Translations under genes and position numbers: made by a program
From: Saccoglossus kowalevskii
Lineage: Eukaryota; Hemichordata; Enteropneusta; Harrimaniidae
Direction of reading: 5' to 3'
Assembly (NCBI RefSeq): GCF_000003605.2
Contig: NW_003151753.1
Span: forward strand, 542,926-559,999
DNA length: 17,074 nucleotides
Notes under the pieces: generated by a model
Database searches by the model: none
Seen by the model: the letters and a program-made list of their open reading frames with translations, nothing else
What the model was told of the DNA's origin: nothing
In this document: positions 1 through 9,861 of the stretch, piece by piece
How the letters are laid out: every line of letters starts with the position of its first letter
Position numbering within the stretch: position 1 is the first letter of the stretch

Positions 1-87
1 TATCATAAGCTGATGGTCACTAATTCTTAATTTACAAATATATTTTCTATATTTTGAATTATTCACATCCATCAAATATAAAATTTT

Positions 88-178
88 TCGAGGGGGGTGC
101 TCGGGTAAGCGCCCACCCCTAAAAAATCGTGATTTTCTGAATTGAGGCCCCTGGGCGCTAACGCGGTCGAGTACGGTA
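88..178 (-). mobile_element. GC-rich foldback (MITE-like) element, left copy
   Basis: A GC-rich island lies in AT-rich DNA. The arm ctcgggtaagcgccc (100-114) is the imperfect inverse of gggcgctaacgcggtcgag (153-171). At the centre AAAATC (123-128) and GATTTT (131-136) pair around two bases. The outer end is TACGGTA (172-178), the reverse complement of the TACCGTA that opens the similar element at 16681. The aagcgcccaccc core also recurs there. No coding capacity is visible. It resembles the non-autonomous GCGCCC/GCGCTTATT foldback repeats common in marine invertebrate genomes, which is a recollection of type and not a database match. Orientation is given relative to the right copy. Confidence 0.6.
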
Positions 179-280
179 GTATAATTGTAATGAAAATTTG
201 CATTAAATATGATTTTATTAAGCTTAGCTATTGTTCATATAGGTATAATTAACTATATGATGACAATAAAAGTTACAGTG

Positions 281-320
281 TAAATAAATAAATAAGTCAG
301 TGGATGAATGAATGAATGAA
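281..320. repeat. Two adjacent tetranucleotide microsatellites
   Basis: About four copies of TAAA (281-295) are followed within ten bases by about four copies of GAAT (305-320). Both are short and nearly perfect. Confidence 0.8.
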
Positions 321-580
321 ACTCACAATGTATATACATTACAAGCAGATGTTTGAAGACTGCTAGCAATCCTGTAATAAGATTTATATTAAGCAAGCTT
401 GGTAACCATGGTAATGCCTACTGATTCCATTTTTCTGCATGATTTCTCATCAATATTGCATAGTCTATATATTCATGAAATTGAATAATTAGTTGATGGT
501 TTTACATGTGCAGTTTTTACAAAAAGAAAACTAGCTAAGTAATACAACTTCAAACATGAAACATAAATATTATTTTAAGT

Positions 581-629
581 CCCCCCCCCAAAAAAACAAA
601 AAAACAAAAAACAAAAACAGACAAAACAA
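581..629. repeat. C9 run followed by A-rich low-complexity tract
   Basis: Nine C in a row are followed by about 40 bases of A runs with single C interruptions. It could be the tail of an old retroposon, but no body is recognisable upstream. Confidence 0.7.
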
Positions 630-689
630 ATTAAAGTATTTTTCTGTTCATTTTGTGCCACAGTAAATAAAAAAAAATAATAAATGACT

Positions 690-780
690 GTGGTTGTCGC
701 ACTGTGTCGTGTTTGATATGGGTCTCGTGGTTATATGTCACATACAGTGTGCTTCTGAAACATCAGTTGGCGACAACCAC
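690..780. repeat. Inverted repeat with perfect 11-bp arms
   Basis: GTGGTTGTCGC (690-700) and GCGACAACCAC (770-780) are exact reverse complements 69 bases apart. Inside, CACTG (700-704) and CAGTG (about 745-749) could pair as well. The arms are GC-rich compared with both flanks, so the unit looks inserted. It has no open reading frame. It may be a very small foldback element or an RNA hairpin. No target-site duplication is evident. Confidence 0.55.
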
Positions 781-1220
781 CATATGTTATGGAAACTAGT
801 TAGAATTTATCAATAGTCAAAAAAAAAATTCCATAAAAAAGCAAAATAAAAGCAATGCACCAATTTAAAAAAAAAACAAATTGACTGGAAACTTTTGTTC
901 AAATATATGTTTGTTACGCTTTCCCATATGATACCTGTTTGTATCAGAATTGTATATTAATAGCGGAACAACTAATAGTTGTGATAGCAACAGCATGTAC
1001 ATTGTTGTAATAACATGTACTAGTACTTGAAATCCATTGATTTAAACTGAACTCGTAACACACAATGAAGTTCTGCATGGATATACATGTACCAGCTTGG
1101 ATGTTGCAATGTACTTGTATACCATACTCACAGTATAAATGCCATCCTATAAATATTATGCAATATATTTGCATGTACTTGTACATGTACTAGTAGTCCA
1201 TGTATGGCATCACTGACAAC
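781..1220. other. AT-rich intergenic stretch with TACATGTA palindromes
   Basis: No gene is supported. TACATGTA or near forms occur at 1013, 1084 and 1182. A minus-strand open frame at 944-1186 is rich in Cys, Ile and Tyr, as random translation of AT-rich repeats is, and shows no motif. Confidence 0.5.
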
Positions 1221-1456
1221 GTCAACACCAGGCTATTAGCCAGGAATTTTCAACTGCCAATCCAAAACAATTAAACTTCATGAAAATGTAGATGGTTCTG
1301 GATATATTTTAGTAAAATTATCAAAGAACAATAGGAAAAAACAGAAAAATTAGAAAAAAGTTGCCAGTTCAAAATCAAAGTTGCCAGTCCGTTTGGTGGG
1401 TGGACTGGTGGCTGGCTAACACCGTGGTCAACACCCGGTACATTTTCCCACGGTGT
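1221..1456. mobile_element. Foldback-like element with nested hairpin
   Basis: TTAGCCAG (1236-1243) is exactly inverted at 1412-1419 (CTGGCTAA). Flanking bases also partly match: caccaggctat on the left against the complement of acaccgtgg on the right. A second exact inverted repeat, ACACCGTGG (1419-1427) and CCACGGTGT (1448-1456), forms a 9-bp stem with a 20-base loop at the right end. Direct copies of agttgccagt lie at about 1359 and 1378, and the related caactgcca lies at 1250. The length of about 235 bp, terminal inversion and lack of coding sequence suggest a non-autonomous DNA element, but no target duplication was identified. Confidence 0.4.
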
Positions 1457-1908
1457 ATCTGGTTGGTAGCACTCTGGCTAATGCATTATGATCTCATCCT
1501 CAAATAAGACTTTTTTCTATTCACACTCCCGTGTATATTCATATTTGAATCTAAGTACATGTACTGGTACCTTTAATTAATACACATACTGTAACTTGTT
1601 GACAGTGTTAGTCTTCTGTACATCTTCAGGTTTAGTTTTTCCTATTTCCTGAAGTGCTTCAGACTGAATAGAGTTTGAAAGAGATCAATGAGCAGTCAGC
1701 CGGGTAACGATAACCATAATCCAATCTCTGTGAAGGATGCAAATAATTAACTGATCAGGAGTTATCTACATCTACGGTAGTCATGGCAACCAATGCCTGC
1801 TGAATCACAAGTTCTGAGCGTCATAATGCATGGTACATTTGTAGATGATTACGTTATCATTTATGCATCTTCTCTGAATCTTCTGTGAGACTCAGTCAAA
1901 TGTAAATT
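1457..1908. other. Intergenic stretch, no gene seen
   Basis: Mixed-composition DNA with no supported exon. One TACATGTA palindrome sits at 1556 inside gtacatgtac. No repeat or promoter cluster was recognised. Confidence 0.5.
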
Positions 1909-1978
1909 CTCTAATAGTAATCGGCATCAAATCACAAGATGTCCTCTAATAATAATCGGCATCACATCATGAGATGTT
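1909..1978 (+). repeat. 35-bp tandem duplication
   Basis: Two head-to-tail copies start with ctctaatagtaatcggc (1909) and ctctaataataatcggc (1944) and run to agatgtc and agatgtt. By eye they differ at about five of 35 positions, so the duplication is not very recent. Confidence 0.75.
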
Positions 1979-2240
1979 ATCAGATATAATTATAACCGGT
2001 AGCCCAGCAGGAAATAAAGAACATTGTTTTTTTTTCTGTACCTTTGCATTTTGCCATACCATTATTTTATTTGAGTATGTCAAATGCCCCCAGTACTTGC
2101 AACTGGAATTTGCAGTTGTATATAAGTCACTTTAATACTGGTATGGCTGTAATATACAAAAAAACAAACTCAATTAACCTTTTCATTATTTTGATTTTTA
2201 AATTTCTATATTTTGTGAACTTATTTACTCAACAAAATGA
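1979..2240. other. AT-rich leader to the 157-bp array
   Basis: No gene is supported. The 73-residue open frame at 2044-2265 runs into the repeat array and has the Phe/Ile/Leu-rich composition expected by chance from T-rich DNA. Confidence 0.45.
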
Positions 2241-2690
2241 AATTGCATTGATATCACATATATAGATACTACATGTGGACCTTTCCCAGATTTGTTCATT
2301 TTGTGATGATATCTTAAATTATCTAATTTTGGTGAATATTTTTGTCATTTTTGGTAAAAAGTGATATTTTTGACTTCTTGTTAAAAACCGCAAGTCCAAT
2401 TGCTTTGATATTACATATATAGGTACTACATGTGGATCTCTCTCAGATTTGTTCACTTTGTAATGATATCTTCAATTCTCTAATTTTGGTGAATATTTTT
2501 GTCGTTTTTGGTAAAAAGTGATATTTTCTTCTTGTTAAAAACCACAATCATTTATAGTCAAAAATAATATTTTTGAATTCTTGTTGAAAACAGCAAGTCC
2601 CATTGCATTGATACTATGCATATTGTTCATTTTCTAATGATGTCTTCTGTTCTTTAATTGAAATGTGCATTGCTAACAGCGGAGCTATCT
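2241..2690 (+). repeat. 157-bp tandem repeat array, first block
   Basis: Anchors aattgcattgatat (2241) and aattgctttgatat (2398) are 157 bp apart. Shared internal blocks include ctacatgtgga, cagatttgttca, ctaattttggtgaat and ggtaaaaagtgatattt. A third, shortened copy is anchored at 2602. It is delayed by about 46 bp because the segment around ttgttaaaaac is duplicated in the second unit. The block ends at gcattgctaacagcgga (2667-2683), a sequence repeated exactly at the end of the second block. It encodes nothing recognisable. Confidence 0.8.
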
Positions 2691-2980
2691 CAGCCGAGAG
2701 GCTGTTTGTTTCTTTTTTCCATAAAATGTAAAATAACCTTTGTTTTCTCAGTATACTGTTAACATTCAATTTTCACTGTAAACTGTAAAAACGTCTTTTT
2801 TTCCTTGTAAATTCTAAAACGCCCTTTTTATTTCCCGTAAAACTGTAGAGGAATTACAATCACAGTCAAGTTGTGATTAAAATATCGTTGATCATGTTCT
2901 TGTCAAAATCAGATCATTCGTGAATTAATAATAACTAAATGTATGTGTGCATGTTTAAAAGAAAGTATTTATTATGTCTA
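2691..2980. other. AT-rich spacer between arrays
   Basis: No gene is seen. Degenerate repetition of an aaaacg...ttttt...cctgtaaa pattern is visible between 2785 and 2850. Confidence 0.4.
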
Positions 2981-3050
2981 CCATAGAGGGTGATGTTCAA
3001 TTGTGAAAGAGGGTATGAATGATATTTGCCATAGAGGGCAATGTTCATCA
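2981..3050 (+). repeat. Two direct copies of a 20-bp sequence at 48-bp spacing
   Basis: ccatagagggtgatgttca (2981) and ccatagagggcaatgttca (3029) differ at two positions, and the copies lie 48 bp apart. No coding or regulatory role is evident. Confidence 0.65.
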
Positions 3051-3140
3051 ACTTAACTCAATAGTTTTTTTAGCACCGTGACCACTGTCAACTTTGACTT
3101 TATTAATTGTCCGACATCGTCCACATCAACTTTCTATTTT

Positions 3141-3431
3141 TTGGACTTCTTCTTGAAAACTGCAATTCTGATTGCTTTGATATTTGGTATATATGTACCT
3201 TGGGTAAACCTTTCTTCATTTTGTTCATTTCTTGATGATATCTTCAATTTTCTAATTTTGCTGAATATTTTTGTCACTTTTGGTAAAAAGTGATATTTTC
3301 GACTTCTTTTTGAAAATCATGAATCCAATTACTTTTATATTATGCAGGCACCTCAGGTGGACCTCTATCAGATTAGTTCATTTCGTTATATCTTAAATTT
3401 TCTGATTAGAATATGCATTGCTAACAGCGGA
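3141..3431 (+). repeat. 157-bp tandem repeat array, second block
   Basis: This is the same family as 2241-2690. Anchors attgctttga (3171) and attacttttat (3328) are again 157 bp apart. The unit opens with ttggacttcttcttgaaaac and contains the blocks gatgatatcttcaatt, ctaattttgctgaat and ggtaaaaagtgatatttt. It stops at gcattgctaacagcgga (3415-3431), identical to the end of the first block. Open frames at 3078-3293 and 3342-3605 are translations of this repeat and not genes. Confidence 0.8.
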
Positions 3432-4835
3432 CGTTGCTTGTTTCAAATGTTATATATTGAGTTGGGTGTAGGAATATTTATATATGTGATTGGAGGATAT
3501 GTATCATTGGTTTGGTATCATTTCAAAAAAAATAGCTTTCTTGTAAATGCAATTTTTCTTTTTCTTAAACATTTTTTTCTTTCAATATTAAAAATAATAA
3601 TTTAATGTGGTAGGTTTTGTTGTATGAAAATAATACACCAAAATATTCTTGAAAATAATTAAAATGCAATAAAACTGGATGACTGACTCAAATATGCCAA
3701 AAAAACAACGCACACCTACACCTACAGTTGTTTTCGGGGTCTGAAATGTTGCACTCAACACAGATGTTCAATTTTGGGGGAGACAAAAGTTGAGAACAGT
3801 TAGAATAATCTATGCGTTATTTCTGACGTATTTCTACTGTACTGATTGCATACAGTTATTTTTTCCGAACAAGTAAAACTCTTAAATAGTATACTGCCCT
3901 CTACAGGCAGAAACACAATTACTTGTGTCAGCAGATATTGATGAATTTTACTCAATTCTTTCTTTGCCTGTATCCTTATGTGAAGGAAAAGGAATGTATT
4001 ATAAAGGGAAAAATTTTTAATTTTATTTTATGCATGTATAATTTTCAAGATATGTGTGAGAATTTGGCAAAAATAAAACATTTGTTAGACATTGAAATAA
4101 GTATAGAAATGAAGACATTTACACTGCTGATAATGAGAGCCAGATATCAGTAATATCTTTAAGATCTCTTACATAGAAATGGATTTGTTGTTTTCAGTAT
4201 GTGGTATAAATTCTGGCTTGTATTTTTCTTGCCAAATTTTTTCTTAAATATATTGCTGTATTATTTGGGAACGTTCATGCAACTCATGTTATTACACACC
4301 CCTGCACCAGTGTGATATCCATCCTGGTTTCTTATTTGTTATTTATTATCTAGATAATTGGCACTTCAAAAAAAAAAAAAAAAAGAGCTACAAGACTTTT
4401 TACCATATACAAAAAAATAGCATAATAAATGTGTTGTAATATATTCTATGTTTTTGCTTGGTGCCCAAAGCATTGAAATTAATACACAAATTTTTCATTA
4501 CATTTCAAGCCTGCTGGGAGGATTTCTGGCATCACATCATTATTGTATGTCTGATGGCCAAGGCATTTGTCTGATTGATTGTATATGTACATGTATCTCT
4601 ACATGTTCTTTGTATTTGGTTACCCACATACATAGACATTTTCTATGTTACATGATATTTTTGTTTATGTACATGTATATGTATGTCATTAAATCATTTG
4701 TTCCGTCCTGGTTTGTATCTAGTTAATATATCATTTCTAAATTTCACTTTGCATTTTGCTGGCTTAATCAAACAAAATGTTATGCTCATCTGGTCTACTT
4801 GTATTCATTATCACTTTCTGTAGAATATTTATGTA
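3432..4835. other. AT-rich intergenic stretch, no gene supported
   Basis: Open frames at 3923-4153 and 4448-4726 are rich in Ile, Phe, Tyr and Cys, lack recognisable domains and have no convincing splice sites, so they are treated as chance. A run of 17 A lies at 4368-4384. TACATGTA occurs at 4588 and 4670. Confidence 0.5.
4368..4384 (+). repeat. Poly(A) run of 17
   Basis: An uninterrupted A run follows gcacttc. It could be a retroposon tail, but no retroposon body or target duplication is recognisable. Confidence 0.8.
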
Positions 4836-4840
4836 AATTT

Positions 4841-4883
4841 ATGCAAATGATGTCATAAGATACGTTCAGTTTTATCCAATCAG
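4841..4883 (+). promoter_or_regulatory. Octamer, CRE-like and CCAAT-box cluster
   Basis: ATGCAAAT (4841-4848) matches the POU/Oct octamer. It overlaps tgatgtca (about 4848-4855), a CRE/ATF-like site. CCAATCAG (4876-4883) matches the NF-Y core. Three metazoan-type motifs in 43 bp are suggestive of an enhancer or promoter. However, no exon follows and a similar tgacatcat...atatgcaa arrangement at about 12531-12558 points to a dispersed repeat instead. Confidence 0.2.
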
Positions 4884-6125
4884 CTACTTGCATTATATGA
4901 GTAATTTGCACATGGAAGCCCTACTCCTGATAAAACATGTTCCTTACAATCCTTTCTATTAAACGATGCAGTTAATCCATTACAATGAATTCGCATCTTA
5001 GTGTATGTTATTAGTTTGTATGTAAGCCTAAAGTGGGTGTGCTAAAAATACATGTACTTTACGCATTCCTTTAAACAGTTATGTAAAAATATGTAACTGG
5101 ACATGCAGTCAGCCTGGAGTCCTTGTTTGTCTCGTGTGTAACTATAACAACGTGATTATTGAGAAATGTACATTCCAATGTTGATGTGTCTGTTTCCTAT
5201 GATCCCATACCAGTAGTCAAAATTAATGTCTGTCCACCTGTCTGTGACAGGCAGATTTTAGCTTGGAAAGGTAAATGTACTAATTGCCTGTCCCTGTGGG
5301 CAGGGAAATAAAGATATCAATTTTGTTAATAACTGAACAAATGGGATAATTCCATGTTGCTAATGCTCAGAAAATAACTCACAGAATTTTGATAAAAATA
5401 ATATTCATAAATAAAGTCTACTTTTTTCACCATTCACAATTTTAAACAAATTTGCATAGTTTTCCATATTTTTACAAAGATTTATATTATGATCTGTACT
5501 CAATGAGAAATTATGTGCATTTGTTTCAAAATTAACAAAAAAATTATATAAAAATACATATAAATGTGAAAAATGTTGAACTAAAATTTTGGTGGAAACA
5601 AATTTCATAGCGCTCAAAAGGTTACCATTAAATAGATCACAATGAAAACACTTTCCATCATAAAAAAGCTTAAAATAATAATGTTAGTATTTATATGGTA
5701 GTTAGCAATATTTTGTTCTCTTTCTATCTGTTTTTTCAAGACAAACTGTCAAATATTATGAGTAAAGTGACAATCTTATTATTTAAATAAAATCTCAAAA
5801 AACTTTTGAGTGGTGCTCAGTCCTTGGTTCTCACTGGATTTTTTTAAGTGTTAGTAAAGTAAAATTCATAATTGAGAAAAGAAAGCAAGAAATAGCAATC
5901 ATTTTTCCTATACAGACTAAATTTTTTAAAACAAATCTTAATTTAATCATTATATACCAGCCAGCCAGCTGAGTGATAGAACGAGTAGCAACCTTGTTAC
6001 AGCTAGTGATTTAATGCATTAATGAGAGCCATCGTGTTACTGGCCATAATTCCTGCTGCAAACTTAAAACAATAGGCTTAAAAGTGTGTTGTTGTGAGGG
6101 TGGAGTTATTTTAAACAGTGTAGTT
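4884..6125. other. AT-rich intergenic stretch
   Basis: No supported gene. A minus-strand open frame at 5405-5617 has no motif. GACAGGCA (5246-5253) and TGCCTGTC (5285-5292) are an exact 8-bp inverted pair, and TACATGTA lies at 5049. Confidence 0.45.
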
Positions 6126-6156
6126 ATGAAGCAGGTGTGGTCCTGGCTTCTGAGTG
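6126..6156 (+). CDS. Tentative first coding exon
   Basis: An ATG with a purine at -3 opens a ten-codon stretch (MKQVWSWLLS) that ends in phase 1 exactly at a strong donor, G|GTAAGTGT (GT at 6157-6158). The residues are one or two charged ones followed by a hydrophobic run, as at the start of a signal peptide or signal anchor. If joined to the exon proposed at 7712, the phase fits (G plus TT gives Val) and the hydrophobic run would continue into MYFV before a KKKKR cluster. There is no similarity evidence. A short ATG plus a good donor arises by chance in a window this size, so this remains a weak model. Confidence 0.18.
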
Positions 6157-6447
6157 GTAAGTGTCAACAGAAGGTGGAAATTAGACAATTATTTATGTTG
6201 ACCTTGCCCTTGCCTAGTACTTTAAAATAAAATCAGCCAGTGTTGTGTTTTCTACACTCACTACTGACAGAGAGAGTATAACAAGTTCTACCTTAAACTA
6301 CAGCTAAATACCAAATGAAAGATATACCTGGTGGGCTTTGCAAAATTGCTAAATTTGGATATTATAATGCTGATATGCGCAGACCATCGTCAGTTTCAAC
6401 CTACTGATACAAATATCAAGTTAAATATACACTATACCTTAAAAATG
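6157..6447. other. Intergenic or intronic stretch, nothing recognised
   Basis: AT-rich sequence with no repeat or motif that I can support. Confidence 0.4.
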
Positions 6448-6728
6448 CCAATATTAGACACAGTTAAAGTTTTTGAGACAGCCCCTTAATTTGATTTTTT
6501 AATTGCAATATGCTGGTATGTCCTTCATTCGTTTATTATTCCAATATTAGACACAATTAAAGTTTTTGAGACAGCCCCTTAATTTGATTTTTTTAATTGC
6601 AATATGCTGGTATGTCCTTCATTCGTTAATTATTCCAATATTAGACACAGTTAAAGTTTTTGAGAGAGCCCCTTAATTTGATTTTTTTAATTGCAATATG
6701 CTGGTATGTCCTTCATTCGTTAATTATT
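6448..6728 (+). repeat. Three near-identical 93-94 bp tandem copies
   Basis: Copies begin with ccaatattagacac at 6448, 6541 and 6635. Each contains aaagtttttgaga, gccccttaatttgatttttt, gcaatatgctggtatgtcc and ttcattcgtt. Differences are few: a G/A in the first line, gagaca or gagaga, a T-run of six or seven, and tttatt or ttaatt at the end. The close match indicates a recent local triplication. All copies contain the palindrome ATTGCAAT. No coding frame runs through the unit. Confidence 0.95.
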
Positions 6729-7711
6729 TATTAATTGATAATAAAACTTTAAATTCGATATCTAAGCAAAGAGTATTTGTTTTTTATTACATGTACCTTT
6801 GTGTTTAGGGTAAATGCACTATTATAGTGGCATCAGCCACTATATTTAAAACTATATATTTAAAACTATGATTTATTGAGTTCTATAACAAGTTGAGGAA
6901 ACCATGTATTTGTTCTAAATTTACCCTTCCCCCCTTGCACCAGCAAAATAAATTTGCATACGTACAGATTAAGACTTATGAACACCTGCTACGGATCAGA
7001 AATAGTGAAATTACACGCTGTGTACAAAATGCTCTCATTTCTGTGAAGCTTTAAATAATCGACTGCTTGCCAATGTGGTATTACCTGTCACGTTGCCTGG
7101 TCTATTCACTCTGAGGTTCTCCAAGGTTTCTCACTGATTATAAGACCTCATAGAAACACATGGCTGTTGTGTAATTGACGTATTGGTGTATATATGTGTA
7201 CAAACGCACGTCACTGTCACAGATACATATCATTATTTTAAACATTACCCATAATTACATTTTTTTGAATTTTTTTTTTTAGAAAGCCCCTCTGAGCAGT
7301 TCATAAAAGCTTCTTTGTGTTATTATGCTGCCTCTGCAGACTTTTTAAAGTCTTCTTTTTTTGTGTTTGTTTGACATATATGACATTTGACCTGAGCAAT
7401 GTTTGATGGGAGCTCTCTCAGAGCACGTTGGCTTTTATTCAGTGTATTTATCTCAAGCACACATATCAGACTACTCGATCTGTGCATGCATCCTGTGAAT
7501 GCCAGCGGGATACCATTTTTTCTAGTTTTCTTCCCATTTTTTTGTGTTTTTTTTTTAAACAAAAAAGACTTGTCACATGTCTGAGGTGTTATCTCTGGAT
7601 TAATTCATTTCTGTTCTTACGAGATAACCTGTTGACACGTTGTTTTGGAACGGTTACGCAGTTGTTTTCATTTTGAGTTATGTACATGTACTGCTAATGC
7701 ATTGAACTCAG
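6729..7711. other. AT-rich stretch, no gene supported
   Basis: Overlapping open frames on both strands at 7323-7584 contradict each other and show no domain. TACATGTA lies at 6788 and 7683. Long T runs occur at about 7260-7281. Confidence 0.4.
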
Positions 7712-7773
7712 TTATGTACTTTGTAAAGAAGAAAAAACGTGTGAAGGATCTGGTTGAAGAACAGCATGTAGAA
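7712..7773 (+). CDS. Tentative internal (or first) coding exon
   Basis: Between a possible acceptor (gaactcag ending at 7711, with a branch-like gctaat about 14 bases upstream) and a strong donor GAA|GTGAGT (GT at 7774) lie 62 bases. From the ATG at 7714 they encode 20 residues, with a basic KKKKRVK cluster followed by a charged, helix-like DLVEEQ. Composition is more protein-like than the chance frames nearby, and its phase matches the tentative exon at 6126-6156. The acceptor has a poor pyrimidine tract. I do not recognise the protein. If real, the basic cluster after a hydrophobic start would suit the cytoplasmic side of a signal anchor or a nuclear localisation signal. Confidence 0.22.
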
Positions 7774-9861
7774 GTGAGTTCATCTTTTTCTCGTTTTATA
7801 TTTTCTTATTGCTCTATTTTATTTGGAAGATGTTATTTTCTTCCAAGTCTATAACTGTCCAAGTCTGTACACCCATCCAAACCCAACTGATGAAATCAGC
7901 GGCCATCGTGTATACAAATATTATTTGTTTTGCATCTCTGTTGTGTGTTTACTTTGTTCATTGTATGACGTGCCAGTCCTGGGCGGAGCACATGGTGGGC
8001 TGTTAAACTGTGTTGATTTGTTAATTTAAAAAAAAAGCTTTTAATTATTAAATCACCTGAAATCTGTCAACTGACTCAAACAAAAAATAAATATTTGTTG
8101 TATCATTTATTTGTCTTTTGCACTTCAACAATACTAAGTTACGATTTACTCTTAAAATATTCACCCCCCTCCCCTCTCTTGGAATACACCAGCTGCTAGA
8201 CTGTTTGACCCAGTAACCATGTCAAAGGTCACTCCTTTATTCTTGCGATAATGCTCCCAGCAGGCTATCTTTTGGTAAATAACAACAAACTATAAATATA
8301 GGTCACCTATATATTGTAAAGCACCCATCACTAAACCAAAGAAGCTTTTATCAATAACTCTTTTAATTGCATAATGAATGCCAAAATATTGGTGCAATAT
8401 TTTACATTTTAATTATTTTTCTCAATTTCTTGGATTATTATAGAACAAATCATATACTTTCCTAGCACTTTTTTTCTCACAATTAAACATACTAATGCTA
8501 TTGTAACAATGTGTCCATGCTTATTTTCTGTTGTAAATACAGTTCGCACAGCATTGCTGACTTGCAAAATGTTATAAAATGCTTAGAGCTTCTTCCTTGC
8601 TGTCCCCAACGACTATTCAAAAGTTAGATTAAAAGGGAGGGAGGGAAAAGCTGTGAAAATCATTTTTTTTTTCATTCAACTGGTTATGAGCTACCTTTTT
8701 AATTTCAGGATCATGCTGCTGTGAATCCATATTTTGCCTTTTTCTTTGAAGTATACATTTGTATGTGTGATTTTGTTTATATATATATTTTTTCCTATAA
8801 CTTTTCTTGTAGAATTTCTTTTTTTCTTCAAAATTGTGTCTTTGCAGATGATATCGACTTTCTCATTTTCTGTCTTAATATTTACTAGCAATTAGCAAAA
8901 GCAACATGTTTTGATCTGAACTGCTATTACGCTGTTCTTTAGAAAGCTGAATTACCTTAATACAGTATGTAGGTCTTGATAAAAGTAATTGACCATTGAT
9001 TTTACATTTATGTGAGTTAACCTATCTTGTTGTACGAAAGTGGAGGAAATCTTGTGTAATAAGTAATATTGAATACTAGTATACATGTACAAAAATGTAT
9101 ATGAAAAAATTTTCCTAGCCTTTACAGCTGACAAATGATATGATATGGCGGTTATTAAGATGATAGTTTAACGAATCAGACTTGAGTTGATGAGGGCAGT
9201 TCCACTCTCTGTAAGATATAAGTAAAATGACATTAGTTTCAGTTATGATATATCAAGTAAATCTTGAGGTTTTGTGGCGGCAGTGTTGATAACAATTCAG
9301 GAATGTATGCATTATCTTTAGTGTGGAATTTATGTAAGCAAAGAATGTACTATTAACTGCTTTATCTATAATTTCACGAATGACTAATTTTCGTGAGCAG
9401 TAAAAATCATGTACTTTTTTAGCGGTGCTCTTTTATGTCTTGCTAAAAAAGAAGAATGAAAAAGGCAAATAATGTAAACATGCTTTGTAAAACCACACAC
9501 CACAAGTGTTTTAGTATTGCATCATAATGAATATAAAGTTGTATGAATACGTATTGGGTGTGTCTGATCAGTTATGAAGTGTAAACAATGAACAAACCAT
9601 CCACCATTTTAAAATTTTCACGGACGATGACTTCTGCCTTTAAAATTGGTTGTTGGCATCAACCTCAAAAATACCAAACTGCAAAAATTTACATCGAAGT
9701 TAAAATGAAGCTTTTTAATTTTGTAGAATTATCAGAAGATCAGGTTCAATTAATTATCCCACCCCTAAATATCTTGTTGTTATGTACAATCATGGAGCTC
9801 TTAATTACGATAGTTTCACATTAACATAAAACAGCATATTTTTTTATACATTATGTATAAT
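7774..9861. other. AT-rich stretch without a supported gene
   Basis: A splice-acceptor-like ttaatttcag ends at 8708 and opens a 60-codon frame. A 78-residue frame runs from 9588 to 9824. Neither shows a domain or proper exon boundaries. A C-rich pyrimidine tract (cacccccctcccctctct) lies at about 8162-8179, and TACATGTA is at 9082. The stretch ends in an AT palindrome-like segment just before the minisatellite. Confidence 0.4.

Larger units (their letters stand above)
181..689. other. AT-rich intergenic stretch with simple repeats
   Basis: No gene is visible. It contains a TAAA microsatellite (281-295) followed by a GAAT microsatellite (305-320). A run of nine C (581-589) leads into an A-rich tract broken by single C bases (590 to about 629). 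Confidence 0.6.

Noticed and set aside
7323-7584. Opposed open frames on both strands as a possible small gene.
   Set aside because: Mutual overlap, Lys-rich or Phe-rich composition from poly(T), and no domain.
8200-8235. TGACCC...AAGGTCA (about 8207-8232) as a nuclear-receptor response element.
   Set aside because: The half-sites are separated by about 14 bases, outside the usual spacings, and no promoter is near.
8709-8891. An open frame after a good acceptor contains CVFADDIDFL, like the catalytic motif of a reverse transcriptase.
   Set aside because: Nothing before it resembles the other RT motifs, the upstream residues are a random-looking Phe/Tyr/Ile mix, and the frame ends 15 codons after the motif. 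A four-residue match is easily chance.
9588-9824. A 78-residue plus-strand frame starting MNKPSTILKF.
   Set aside because: Composition is somewhat protein-like but there is no domain, no splice signal and no promoter.
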